This document shows positions 45,201-53,869 of a DNA stretch of 64,000 bases, piece after piece. The DNA is taken from positions 11,113 to 75,112 of the forward strand of contig CAVDRM010000007.1 of assembly GCA_963611355.1 (NCBI GenBank), read 5' to 3'. Below the pieces are notes generated by a model. The model worked only from the letters and a program-made list of their open reading frames with translations, ran no database searches and had not been told where the DNA came from. This DNA comes from CAVDRM01 sp963611355. Lineage in GTDB: Bacteria > Bacillota > Clostridia > Christensenellales > Aristaeellaceae. A program made the translations under genes and the position numbers. Position 1 is the stretch's first letter. Each line of letters starts with the position of its first letter.

Positions 45201-45607
45201 AAATAAACATCCCTGAAAATGCCCGCGCCGGAATACCAGCGGGAGTTAGGCGCTTGATGCCGCGCATGGACGATGACCTCATTGCAGCCACGCTTTACAA
45301 AAGGCGTAAGGTCAGCGCGAAACGCCGTATAGCCGTATGCGTGCCGAGCGGCGCATTCACCGTTCACCAGCACTTCGGCATCCATATACACGCCGTCAAA
45401 CTCCAGCAAAAGCTGCCCTTCAAGGCTCTCCGCCTCCAGTGTCCGGCGGTACCAGCCCTCAGAATCCTCGTATAAATTCTCATGCTGTGCAATCAGCCAG
45501 TCGTGCGGCAAATCGACGGCCGTCCATTCGGCTTGTTTCGCTTCCTCCGGCGTTGTGCCAATAGGCGTTTTCACAAATTCCCATTTGTCATTCAAAAGTC
45601 GCTTCAT
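42230..45607 (-). CDS. Large glycoside hydrolase family 2 protein (beta-galactosidase-like)
   Basis: 1125 residues. Order of domains: sugar-binding beta-sandwich (about 1-150, LPHDWLIAQHENLYEDSEGWYRR), immunoglobulin-like domain (about 150-240), catalytic barrel (about 245-560) with acid/base Glu in MWSIGNEIFDTH near 367 and nucleophile Glu in IYGSETASLAYSRG near 450, then DUF4982 and Big-like domains (about 570-720), and C-terminal carbohydrate-binding modules, one CBM6-like near the end. No signal peptide, unexpected for a multi-CBM enzyme. GH2 activity may be beta-galactosidase or beta-glucuronidase. Confidence 0.9.
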   Translation of the reverse strand: MKRLLNDKWEFVKTPIGTTPEEAKQAEWTAVDLPHDWLIAQHENLYEDSEGWYRRTLEAESLEGQLLLEFDGVYMDAEVLVNGECAARHAYGYTAFRADLTPFVKRGCNEVIVHARHQAPNSRWYSGAGIFRDVYLLNLPKRHFVPDGDYITARYDASSRTGHLTARCEAENVPDGENILFRFLSPQGETLIQENRKVSNGRANYECILPNAYPWSPDSPTLYTLEMAMDAEIIRRRIGFRTAELTADKGLFLNGRHVKLHGVCLHHDLGALGAAFYADAARRQLRLMKDMGANALRTSHNPPARQVLDLCDEMGILVVDEAFDMWKKSKTPYDYARFFEAYEADDIKSWVMRDRNHPSLLMWSIGNEIFDTHADAEDGFQTTKMLCEQVRALDPEENGFITFGSNYMPWENTQVSAELLQAVGYNYGEKYYAAHHAKHPNWCIYGSETASLAYSRGVYHFPIAQGILSDEDLQCSALGNSATSWGARSLPALSDDDNTPYSLGQFLWAGIDYIGEPTPYHTRSCYLGQADTACFPKDSYYFFQAMWTDAPMIHIGVYWDWNEGQIIDVPVMTNGDEAEIFLNGRSLGRRAVSFSARETCLPVWRVSYTAGELTAVAYRNGLEVARETQRSFRESTEIILSASSDEMPADGRSLAFIKIGMADRDGNPVRNACDRVFVSVTGTGRLLGLDNGDPTDTKEGYKACTRRLFNGKLLAVIGSTDEAGDMLICVSSPDKKTKTVTLHTKPADSAGTGCAERILPADCPNDRPVRRIDMKARGERLLTPDHPSVEFSTKCLPKNADRQEIFYRLVTEGGLDSPFAQYTKTAEGVIVHAVGDGRGYLRVTCKNGAEHTRIMSQMEIEVEGFGAPNLDPYSFIAGGLYTLSSGELGAGNEGGIAFARDGISMAGFERVDFGVSGSDEITLPIFALTGDLYEIALWLGDPNAGGRLLAMLPYQKPTIWNTYQPQTYRLPERLTGIRTICFVLNKKLHLKGFTFTRQSRAWRIIEAGSADGLYGDSFTRKNHAVLNIGNNVTLSFEQMDFEGESRTQLVIDGETPLSMQAITLCQQTLDGRENRKMLSFSGGQRHRQCFDVDILPGARQISFIFLPGSQFDFYSFQFKKMPKTD

Positions 45608-45646
45608 GCTGGTTGTCTCCCTTCAGGTGGAGCTTTCAGTATCAGC

Positions 45647-45676
45647 ATTGTAGCATTTTCCAAGATATATTGGCAA
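45647..45676 (-). promoter_or_regulatory. Promoter of the GH2 gene
   Basis: Minus strand TTGCCA (45671-45676), 18-base spacer, TACAAT (45647-45652). Confidence 0.6.
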
Positions 45677-45709
45677 GTTTTTTTCGATATTTCAGATTTT
45701 TTCATCATG

Positions 45710-45736
45710 TTGCATCATGTTCAAAAAAAGATGCAA
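45710..45736. promoter_or_regulatory. Inverted repeat between divergent sugar-gene promoters
   Basis: TTGCATC (45710-45716) and GATGCAA (45730-45736) are perfect inverted arms. A direct repeat CATCATGTT (45703 and 45713) overlaps the left arm. It is placed just before the -35 of the isomerase operon and between two divergent promoters, a good location for a regulator. Confidence 0.45.
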
Positions 45737-45743
45737 AAATATA

Positions 45744-45772
45744 TTGACATTTTGTCCAAAAAGGTTTATGAT
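45744..45772 (+). promoter_or_regulatory. Promoter of the isomerase-ABC transporter operon
   Basis: TTGACA (45744-45749), 17-base spacer, TATGAT (45767-45772). Confidence 0.75.
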
Positions 45773-45851
45773 AGAAAAAGGTTAGGAAACGTCATTACAA
45801 AACCGCTCCGTATTCTCTGAATACAGGAGCCGATTAAAGGAGTATTGTCTT

Positions 45852-47333
<1,482 letters not shown>

Positions 47334-47379
47334 CCTATCATTCTTTTCCCCTCTCGACCATTTGACGAGGAGTGGTGCT

Positions 47380-48351
47380 ATGAAGGCCGCCGTCATCAAT
47401 CCGCGTGCTCCGCAAACTGCCAATAAAAGAATGCCTTGGCGTACCTACATGCGCAGATACGGCACACTGTATCTGCTGCTCCTTCTGCCGATGATTTATG
47501 TCGCTGTGTTTAAATACGCGCCTATGGTCTACATTCTGGGTGCATTTAAGCAGAACAATATTTTCAAGCCCCCGTGGGAGCTGCCGTGGGCAAAGAACAA
47601 CGGCATGGAATGGTTCATCAAGGCTTTCAAGGACAGGAGTTTCCGTGAGGCGCTCCGAAACACGCTGACTTTGAACCTGCTTGACCTTGCGGCCGGTTTC
47701 CCCGCGCCCATCATTCTGGCGCTTCTCTTGAATGAGCTGGCCTTCAAGCGCTTCAAAAAAATTACGCAGACGGTTTTGTATCTGCCGCACTTCCTGTCTT
47801 GGATTATCATCTCCGGCTTGGCGCTCCGTCTTTTGGCGGACAATGACGGCCTCATCAACATCGTCTATAAGGCCATGACGGGCGATAAGGACGCGGTTTT
47901 GCCTTTCTTAAGCAAGCCGAACTGGTGGGTCGGCACATACATTGTGCTGGGCATCTGGAAGGAGGCCGGCTGGGGCACCATTATCTATCTGGCCGCGCTG
48001 ACTGCCATCAGTCCGGAGCTTTATGAGGCAGCCGCCGTGGACGGCGCAAACCGCTGGCGCCGCATTTGGCACATCACCCTGCCCGGCATCCGCTCCACCA
48101 TCATTGTTATCCTGATTATGCGCCTCGGACATATCTTAGGCTCTGAATTTGATCGCCCTCTGGCACTGAGCAACAAACTGGTCACGAGTGTGTCCAATGT
48201 CATTTCCATTTTCGTATATCAGCGCGGCATTAAAGGCAACCAGTTCTCCCTTTCCATTGCCGTCGGTCTGTTCCAATCCGTTGTCGGTGTCCTGTTCCTG
48301 CTGGGTGCAAACACGTTGGCCAAAAAATTTGGCGAACGCGGAATCTGGTAA
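47380..48351 (+). CDS. Carbohydrate ABC transporter permease (LplB/MalF-like)
   Basis: 323 residues from the ATG at 47380, seven bases after GAGGAG; a longer open frame runs back inside the isomerase gene and is spurious. There are six helices, with the EAA loop YEAAAVDGANRWRRIWHITLPGI near residue 220 (only part diagnostic: EAAAVDGA...W..I..I.LP). The N-terminal YLLLLLPMIYVAVFKYAPM is typical of the LplB/YtcP-type permeases for oligosaccharides or polysaccharide fragments. It pairs with the next gene. Confidence 0.93.
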   Translation: MKAAVINPRAPQTANKRMPWRTYMRRYGTLYLLLLLPMIYVAVFKYAPMVYILGAFKQNNIFKPPWELPWAKNNGMEWFIKAFKDRSFREALRNTLTLNLLDLAAGFPAPIILALLLNELAFKRFKKITQTVLYLPHFLSWIIISGLALRLLADNDGLINIVYKAMTGDKDAVLPFLSKPNWWVGTYIVLGIWKEAGWGTIIYLAALTAISPELYEAAAVDGANRWRRIWHITLPGIRSTIIVILIMRLGHILGSEFDRPLALSNKLVTSVSNVISIFVYQRGIKGNQFSLSIAVGLFQSVVGVLFLLGANTLAKKFGERGIW

Positions 48352-48363
48352 GGGGGTGAACGC

Positions 48364-49239
48364 ATGATTAAAAACAAACAATCGAAGGTGGCCGATGTCC
48401 TCATCGCCGTCATCTGTTTCATCCTGATGTTCATCTGCCTGCTTCCTATGCTGAACGTGCTGGCGCGCTCCCTCTCCTCCTCCTACTACCTGATTCGCAA
48501 CGAGGTGACGCTTTGGCCGAAGGGCTGGAACTTGGACGCTTACAAAACCGTTCTGCAAAACACCAAGTATACGCACTCGATGGGCTTTACAGCCGTTCTG
48601 ACCCTCTGCTGCACGGTGTTTTCTCTGATGATGACGGTCATGTGCGCGTTCCCGCTGATTTTTGAGCAGATGCGCGGCCGCAAGGTCATCAACGGTCTGA
48701 TTGTCTTCACCATGTACTTCAGCGCCGGTACGATTCCCAACTACCTGCTGATGAAGAATTTGAATCTGCTCAACACCGTCTGGGTGCTTGCCATTCCGAG
48801 CTGCTTAAGCATTTACAACACCATCATCATGCGCTCATTCTTCTTCAGCGTGCCGGAAAGCCTGCGCGAAGCAGCCGAAATCGACGGTGCCGGGCCTATC
48901 CGTATGCTGGTGCGGATTTATCTGCCGCTGTCCCTGCCTGTTTTGGCGACGCTGGCACTCTTCTACGCCGTCGGCCGCTGGAACGGCTTCTCCGATGCGC
49001 TGATGTACCTAAACGACAAGCGCAGCGATATTTACCCCATTCAGCTTTACCTGTACAACATTCTGCAAAACGCCACGAGCACGGAAGTCGCTACGCAGGA
49101 GGGCTTCTCTACGCCGGGCGTCGGTGAAACGCTCAAGATGGCGACCGTTATGTTCGCTACCGTGCCCATCCTGCTGGTTTATCCGTGGCTGCAGCGTTAC
49201 TTTGTGACCGGCGCAACCATCGGTGCCGAGAAGGGTTGA
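48364..49239 (+). CDS. Carbohydrate ABC transporter permease (LplC/MalG-like)
   Basis: 291 residues, six helices. EAAEIDGAGPIRMLVRIYLP near residue 180 is the EAA loop and LLPMLNVLARSLSSSYYLI near the N-terminus is the LplC hallmark. GGGGTG precedes the ATG by a few bases. It forms the heterodimeric channel with the preceding permease. No ATP-binding subunit is encoded nearby, so a shared ATPase of the MsmX type must energise it, as is usual for these systems. Confidence 0.93.
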   Translation: MIKNKQSKVADVLIAVICFILMFICLLPMLNVLARSLSSSYYLIRNEVTLWPKGWNLDAYKTVLQNTKYTHSMGFTAVLTLCCTVFSLMMTVMCAFPLIFEQMRGRKVINGLIVFTMYFSAGTIPNYLLMKNLNLLNTVWVLAIPSCLSIYNTIIMRSFFFSVPESLREAAEIDGAGPIRMLVRIYLPLSLPVLATLALFYAVGRWNGFSDALMYLNDKRSDIYPIQLYLYNILQNATSTEVATQEGFSTPGVGETLKMATVMFATVPILLVYPWLQRYFVTGATIGAEKG

Positions 49240-49290
49240 ACCTGTTCCAAATTGGGCGGATGCCCGATGAAAATAAAAGGAGGATGTTTC

Positions 49291-50892
49291 ATGAAACGGT
49301 TTCTCGCTTCCCTGCTGCTCGTCGTCATGCTGCTCACCTGCGGCGTGATGTCCGCCTTTGCTGCGGATGACGGATTTGTGGACGGAAAGTTCACCACGAC
49401 CCGTCACATCACCGTTGAGGTGTATAATCGCCACAACGACGGCGGCTCTGACCCGACCTCCAGCGTTTTCGCCGAATTCATCAAGAAAGGCATGCTGGAA
49501 AAGTACAATGTTGAGGTTGAATTCGTTTCTGTCGGCCGCTGGACGGAGGTTGACGACCTGAATAACCTGCTGGCTGCCGGCGATGCGCCCGACATCTGCG
49601 TCACCTATTCCTACCCCACCATTCAGACCTACGCCAACATGGGCGGCATCACCAACCTGACCCCTTATCTGGAAGAGTACAAGTCTCTTCTCGGCAACCT
49701 GTGGGAGCTGCTGGGCGACGGCAACATTTACTACGATCAGGATCCCGACACCAAGGAGCTGTGGGCGATTGAGGCGATTCTGGCGGACAATGCTCGCATC
49801 AACACCTTTATTCGTGAGGACTGGCTCAAGAAGCTGAATCTTGACCTGCCCACCACCGAGAAAGAATTCTATGACTGCTTGGTCGCCTTCAAGAAGAACG
49901 CCGAACTGCTGCTGGGCGATGACGCCGACAAGATGATTCCCTACACCACCTCTTACGATGTCGGCTGGCGCAATGACCTGCTTTGCGTCTCCTATGTCCC
50001 CAATGATGCGACCGATAAGGAGCTGTATATCAACGGCTTTGATGATCGCCACCTGCTCTATCCGAACTACAAGGAAGGCATCCGTGTGCTGAATAAGTGG
50101 TACAACGAGGGTCTCATTTGGAAGGACTTTGCGCTGTACGGCTCCGGCGACACCACCGAGGATGATATGCTCAAGGCCGGCTTCGTGGGCGCTTTCCAGC
50201 ACAACTGGGACTATCCCTACCGCAATGGCGAGGATTCCATTCAGGCGAACATCAAGCGCAACGCAGGCGAAGATGCGGCGTATGTAGCAGTTGACTGCTT
50301 TAAAAACGATGCCGGCGTGTATCGCAAGTTCTTGGCCAACAGCGTTGACCGCAAGGTCTTCTTCCCTGCCACCAACGATGAGCCTCTGGCCTCCCTGCTC
50401 TATCTGGACTTCATCTCTGATGCCAACAACCTGCTCTACCTGCAGATGGGCGAAGAGGGCATCAACCACGAGCGCACCGAGAGCGGCGCTTACAAGACCT
50501 TAGCCGCAACGGGCGAGTATATCATGAATTCCGGCATGAACATCGACCACACCATCACCGTGAACGGCCTGTACATCGGCGAATATACCTACGCTTCCAA
50601 GGCGCTGACCTATCCGCCCACCGAACCCATCTACATCGAAATTGCGAATGCCTGCGCGAAGAATGAAGGCCGCATCGTTCCCGCTTTCCATGTGGGTGCG
50701 ATTGCCTCTGAAGAGGGCGTCGGCACGGCGCTGTCCGAAAAGCGTGATACCTTCCTCTGCCAAGCCATCGTTGCCTCCGCTGAGGATTTCGATGCTGTGT
50801 TTGATGCCGGCTTGAACGATTATCTTGCCTCCGGCGGTCAGGACATCATTGATGAGCGTGCCGCAAAGTATGCGCAGTATTACGGCGACTGA
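49291..50892 (+). CDS. Carbohydrate ABC transporter substrate-binding protein (LplA-like)
   Basis: 533 residues from the ATG at 49291, after AAAAGGAGG. Signal peptide about 1-24 (MSAFA/AD); the Cys in LLTCG is followed by more hydrophobic signal sequence and does not form a good lipobox. The fold is type II binding protein: VEFVSVGRWTEVDDLNNLLA, GDAPDICVTYSYPTIQTYA, FIREDWLKKLNLDLPTTEK and FALYGSGDTTEDDM. Large LplA/LipO proteins bind oligosaccharides. It is the last gene of the operon, closed by the hairpin at 50928-50956. Confidence 0.93.
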   Translation: MKRFLASLLLVVMLLTCGVMSAFAADDGFVDGKFTTTRHITVEVYNRHNDGGSDPTSSVFAEFIKKGMLEKYNVEVEFVSVGRWTEVDDLNNLLAAGDAPDICVTYSYPTIQTYANMGGITNLTPYLEEYKSLLGNLWELLGDGNIYYDQDPDTKELWAIEAILADNARINTFIREDWLKKLNLDLPTTEKEFYDCLVAFKKNAELLLGDDADKMIPYTTSYDVGWRNDLLCVSYVPNDATDKELYINGFDDRHLLYPNYKEGIRVLNKWYNEGLIWKDFALYGSGDTTEDDMLKAGFVGAFQHNWDYPYRNGEDSIQANIKRNAGEDAAYVAVDCFKNDAGVYRKFLANSVDRKVFFPATNDEPLASLLYLDFISDANNLLYLQMGEEGINHERTESGAYKTLAATGEYIMNSGMNIDHTITVNGLYIGEYTYASKALTYPPTEPIYIEIANACAKNEGRIVPAFHVGAIASEEGVGTALSEKRDTFLCQAIVASAEDFDAVFDAGLNDYLASGGQDIIDERAAKYAQYYGD

Positions 50893-50927
50893 TTGCGCCT
50901 GCTTCTTCTAAAGCCGCAATGACCAGT

Positions 50928-50956
50928 GCCGTCGGCCGTTTTTTCCGGCCGACGGC
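50928..50956 (+). terminator. GC-rich hairpin ending the sugar ABC operon
   Basis: GCCGTCGGCCG (50928-50938) pairs with CGGCCGACGGC (50946-50956) around a T-rich loop. Only GTTCTTGG follows, so termination may be imperfect. Confidence 0.7.
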
Positions 50957-51102
50957 GTTCTTGGAAAAAATTTGAAAAAATTTTTATTTTTTCGGGAATA
51001 ATTTGAATGCGGCCATCGTTAATATTGTGCCGCGAGGGAAGCGAAAGCCTCCCGCGCTCAAAAAAAGCAGCCGATGACGGCTGCGGAAAGAAGGAACCCT
51101 AA

Positions 51103-51489
51103 ATGAAAAAACTGACCGCGCTGATTCTTGCCCTGATGCTCGTTGTCCTTGCCCTGCCCGTGCTGGCCGAAAGCACCAATGCGGAATTGCTCGGCGGCTG
51201 GACAGCCTACGACACCCCGCTGGAGCTCCCTGAGGGCGTGCTGGCCACCTTCCAGAGAGCAACGGAAGGTCTGCTCGGATGCACCTATGAGCCGATTGCC
51301 CTGCTCGGAACGCAGGTCGTTACCGGAATGAATTACTGCCTGCTGTGCAAATGCACCGTTGTTACGCCGGATGCGCCTATCAGCTATGTGCTGATGTATC
51401 TCTACAACGGAGTGGACGGCACGCAGGAGTTGCTGAGCATCCAGAACATTGAATTCGATGCCTTTGCCGTGACCGACGCTGCCGAGTAA
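51103..51489 (+). CDS. Small secreted cystatin-like protein
   Basis: 128 residues. Signal peptide about 1-22 (ending PVLA), then a compact domain of about 105 residues. The mature part carries a Gly-Gly near the N-terminus (LLGGWTAYDTPLE), a helix-like segment (ATFQRATEGLLGCT), and QVVTGMNYCLLCKCTVV near residue 70, which matches the cystatin QxVxG loop and following strand (QVVAGTNY in animal cystatins). Cystatins inhibit papain-like cysteine proteases. Inhibitor function is inference from this motif. It has its own small leader with two hairpins (51029-51086) and is followed by a strong terminator. Confidence 0.7.
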   Translation: MKKLTALILALMLVVLALPVLAESTNAELLGGWTAYDTPLELPEGVLATFQRATEGLLGCTYEPIALLGTQVVTGMNYCLLCKCTVVTPDAPISYVLMYLYNGVDGTQELLSIQNIEFDAFAVTDAAE

Positions 51490-51507
51490 GGTCTGATACA
51501 TCATATA

Positions 51508-51549
51508 AAAATCAGCCCGTTGTCCTGCCTTGGACAGCGGGCTGATTTT
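51508..51549. terminator. Strong bidirectional terminator after the cystatin-like gene
   Basis: AAAATCAGCCCG (51508-51519) pairs with CGGGCTGATTTT (51538-51549), with a further TGTCC/GGACA inner stem. The A-run and T-run at the two sides allow use on both strands. Confidence 0.85.
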
Positions 51550-51650
51550 GTCTCCAAGCTTGCTTTGCTGACGACTCGGTTCGCTATGGCGTGCATTGCA
51601 TCACGCTGAGGCTGTATAAAATGCGGTCTCTTTTTTGATGCGAGCAAGCC

Positions 51651-52307
51651 TCAGTAAACTTCCACCGTTCCGTCCAGCATTTCAGGCGTGATGATATCCC
51701 GCTCTAAAGCGGATTTTTCCAGCTCACTGTAGATGCCGGCGAAGGTGATGCTGCGGTACGGGCCGACAAAAAGAATCTCCAGAATGCCGAGGGTCAGCGC
51801 GGACAGAAGCTCCCAGCCCAAGAACGACAGGACTGCCACAAACAAATCCATCTTGTAGCCGTCCGTGATGCGCATCGACAGCCTGAGCGCGGACTTGGCC
51901 GTGACATTCGGATGTGCGCCCAAGATGTACGGCGTCATCATGTAGGCAAGAGATTTGACGATGCCGGGGATGATGAACAGGAGAGACCAAAGCAGCTCCC
52001 AAAGATACATCCACAGCATCCCGCCCAGCTTCCGCAGGTAGTTGTCAAATGTGCCGCTAAAGCAATCGGAGACGGTCGGCGTCTCACCCTGATAGTTTTT
52101 CTGATAGTAAAGGCAGCCTGCAACCATCAGCACGGGCGTGATGAAGATGGCCAGCAGGCCGATTGGCACGGTCGCGGCGATGGCCGTACAAACGGCCAGC
52201 AGAACATACACACCGATGCATGAGCCGCGGTTGGCCTGCAAACGGTCACGGGAAATGCGCTTGATCTCTTGTCTGGAAATCGGCACGGAAGAACCATTCT
52301 CACTCAT
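51651..52307 (-). CDS. DUF975 family membrane protein
   Basis: 218 residues with four to five membrane helices. The DUF975 hallmarks are visible: a short charged N-terminus (ISRQEIKRISRDRLQANRG), SDCFSGTFDNYLRKLGGMLW, FIIPGIVKSLAYMMTPYIL and ALRLSMRITDGYKMDLFV. The family is common in Clostridia and Bacilli, and its role is unknown. It is the last gene after mscL and a HAD phosphatase, with 22 bases between. Confidence 0.88.
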   Translation of the reverse strand: MSENGSSVPISRQEIKRISRDRLQANRGSCIGVYVLLAVCTAIAATVPIGLLAIFITPVLMVAGCLYYQKNYQGETPTVSDCFSGTFDNYLRKLGGMLWMYLWELLWSLLFIIPGIVKSLAYMMTPYILGAHPNVTAKSALRLSMRITDGYKMDLFVAVLSFLGWELLSALTLGILEILFVGPYRSITFAGIYSELEKSALERDIITPEMLDGTVEVY

Positions 52308-52329
52308 AAAAATGCCTCCTCATCATCTC

Positions 52330-52965
52330 TTATAGTTGAAGCAGATTTCTCATTTCAGCAAAGCTGTGCGCCCGAAAGGGCGTCGGCACATCGCTCGGAC
52401 ACAAACCGTCCGGGTCTAACAGGGCGCAGGACATGCCGGCGTTGATACCGGCATCCAAGTCAATCGTCCGGTCGCCCAGCATCACGCATTCCTTTTTGTC
52501 AAGCTCGTACTTTGCGCATAAGTAATTCAGCGCATCCGGTGCGGGCTTTGAAGGAAAACCGTCTTCGTGGGTCACGCAGTCACGGAACAGGGGCAGGATG
52601 CCGTTGCGCTTGAGGGCCTCAACGCCGCTCAAACCGCGATGGGTATACAGAAAATTGTCACCGCCGTTTTGAACGACGGTCTCCAGAAATTCCTTTGCGC
52701 CGTCGAACAGGCGCATGGTGCTGTCGTCTTCCTCCTCCGCGTGTTTCCGATAGCCGTCCAAGAGAGAGGACGGCTCCAAGCCATACTGCGGCGCATAAAG
52801 CCGGGCAGTGGCCTCCAAGGAGACCTTGTTGGTTTTGAAAACATCTTCATAATCCGCCTCAATGCCGCAGTCGCGGAGCGCCTTGAGCATGGCGCGGGTC
52901 ACGCGGGGATAGGTATTGAACAGTGTTCCGTCAAAATCCCAGAAAAAATGCCTGAAACGCATCAT
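52330..52965 (-). CDS. HAD-family hydrolase (phosphoglycolate phosphatase-like)
   Basis: 211 residues. HAD motif I is FFWDFDGTLFNTYP at the N-terminus, motif II the Thr in NFLYTHRGLSGVEAL, motif III the Lys in GFPSKPAPDALNYL and motif IV GDRTIDLDAGINAGM. A helical cap lies between motifs I and II, as in the PGP/beta-phosphoglucomutase group. It dephosphorylates a small metabolite that cannot be named. It follows mscL without a gap. Confidence 0.9.
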   Translation of the reverse strand: MMRFRHFFWDFDGTLFNTYPRVTRAMLKALRDCGIEADYEDVFKTNKVSLEATARLYAPQYGLEPSSLLDGYRKHAEEEDDSTMRLFDGAKEFLETVVQNGGDNFLYTHRGLSGVEALKRNGILPLFRDCVTHEDGFPSKPAPDALNYLCAKYELDKKECVMLGDRTIDLDAGINAGMSCALLDPDGLCPSDVPTPFRAHSFAEMRNLLQL

Positions 52966-53418
52966 TTATTTCTTGACCGTCAGCTCCGCCGCGCAATGCG
53001 GGCAGCGGGTCGCGCCCTCCTTGATTTCTTCCAAGCAGTACGGGCACTTGGGCGCGGGTGTGGCAGGCGCTTCCTCCTTTTGACGGTGGAGGCGGTTGAT
53101 GCCCTTGACCAGCAGGAAAATGTAGAATGCCACGAGGACAAAATCAATCACCGTTTGCAGGAACACGCCGTAGTTCAGCGTGGCAACGCCGGCCTCCTGC
53201 GCGGTCGCCAGGGTGTCGTAGGACGAGCCGTCCAGGGCAATGAACTGGTTGGAGATGTCAATGCCGCCCGTGATCAGCGTCAAAACCGGCATCAGCAGGT
53301 CATTGACCAGCGAGGTGACGATTTTGCCGAACGCACTGCCCATAATCACGCCGACGGCCATATCCACCACGTTGCCGCGCACGGCGAAGGTCTTGAATTC
53401 CGCTAAGAACTTTTTCAT
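52966..53418 (-). CDS. mscL: Large-conductance mechanosensitive channel MscL with C-terminal zinc ribbon
   Basis: 150 residues. MscL opens under membrane tension and releases solutes during osmotic downshock. The N-terminal helix and TM1 are textbook: FKTFAVRGNVVDMAVGVIMG, AFGKIVTSLVNDLLMPVL. TM2 is about residues 84-105. After the usual bundle segment, the protein adds CPYCLEEIKEGATRCPHC (about 125-142), two CxxC pairs forming a zinc ribbon. Such a tail replaces the usual charged C-terminal bundle and may give metal or redox control. It has its own promoter at 53458-53486. Confidence 0.95.
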   Translation of the reverse strand: MKKFLAEFKTFAVRGNVVDMAVGVIMGSAFGKIVTSLVNDLLMPVLTLITGGIDISNQFIALDGSSYDTLATAQEAGVATLNYGVFLQTVIDFVLVAFYIFLLVKGINRLHRQKEEAPATPAPKCPYCLEEIKEGATRCPHCAAELTVKK

Positions 53419-53457
53419 CAGAGCTTCATCTGCCTTTCAAAAATTCAGGATAACTGA

Positions 53458-53486
53458 ATTATATCATGCCTTTTCCCGAAACGCAA
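53458..53486 (-). promoter_or_regulatory. Promoter of the mscL operon
   Basis: Minus strand TTGCGT (53481-53486), 17-base spacer, TATAAT (53458-53463). The transcript start region contains AATTCAG/CTGAATT inverted arms (53442-53460). Confidence 0.7.
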
Positions 53487-53611
53487 GGCTTGAACGCACA
53501 GCCGAAGAGCCAAACGCATATCTATCGGGAGAATTTTTCGGAAGGTCAGGAAATCTCTCCGTTTTCCCGCAAGAAGAAGAATTTCGCCTTTGTTTTTGGG
53601 CGCATCGATTC

Positions 53612-53640
53612 TTGACGCAGCCCAAAAGTTGTGCTATGAT
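53612..53640 (+). promoter_or_regulatory. Promoter of mntP
   Basis: TTGACG (53612-53617), 17-base spacer, TGC-TATGAT (53635-53640). It drives the riboswitch leader that follows. Confidence 0.75.
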
Positions 53641-53654
53641 AACTCTGCAAATTC

Positions 53655-53748
53655 CCAGTGAGGGAGTAGTAAGCGCACGTCCTGTGCGTAGCAAGTCAAC
53701 ACACCGACCCATGACGGGTCTGGCTTGTTTTAAATTACGAGACTCATG
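53655..53748 (+). ncRNA. yybP-ykoY manganese riboswitch
   Basis: The aptamer consensus is evident: GGGAGTAGT at 53662-53670, a hairpin GCGCAC/GTGCG, GTCAACACACCGACCC near 53696-53711, a second hairpin GACCC/GGGTC, and ACGAGACT at 53737-53744. This RNA binds Mn2+ and turns on manganese-export genes. The downstream gene is mntP, exactly the expected target, which supports the call. Expression is probably controlled by one of the two terminators that follow. Confidence 0.92.
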
Positions 53749-53779
53749 TATGGCCATGCGGCATACGTGCGTCTTTTTT
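53745..53779 (+). terminator. First riboswitch terminator
   Basis: CATGTATG (53745-53752) pairs with CATACGTG (53762-53769) with one G-U pair, then a T-rich tail to 53779. It directly abuts the riboswitch, so ligand binding could control its formation. Confidence 0.7.
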
Positions 53780-53791
53780 AACGAAAAAACG

Positions 53792-53835
53792 CCCAAGTAT
53801 ACCGGCAAAAATGCGGCGGCCATGCTTGGGTTTTT
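53792..53835 (+). terminator. Second terminator before mntP
   Basis: CCCAAGTAT (53792-53800) pairs with ATGCTTGGG (53822-53830), followed by TTTTT. It gives a second stop only 35 bases before the mntP start codon. Confidence 0.7.
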
Positions 53836-53869
53836 GCGTATACGACGACCTTTACGGGAGGATACAATC

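Noticed and set aside
49009..50469. 486-codon minus-strand open frame
   Set aside because: Antisense to the sugar-binding protein gene and without protein features.
53240..53869. 210-codon N-terminal extension of MntP
   Set aside because: It would be translated from the promoter, riboswitch and opposite strand of mscL; the ATG at 53870 matches the family start.
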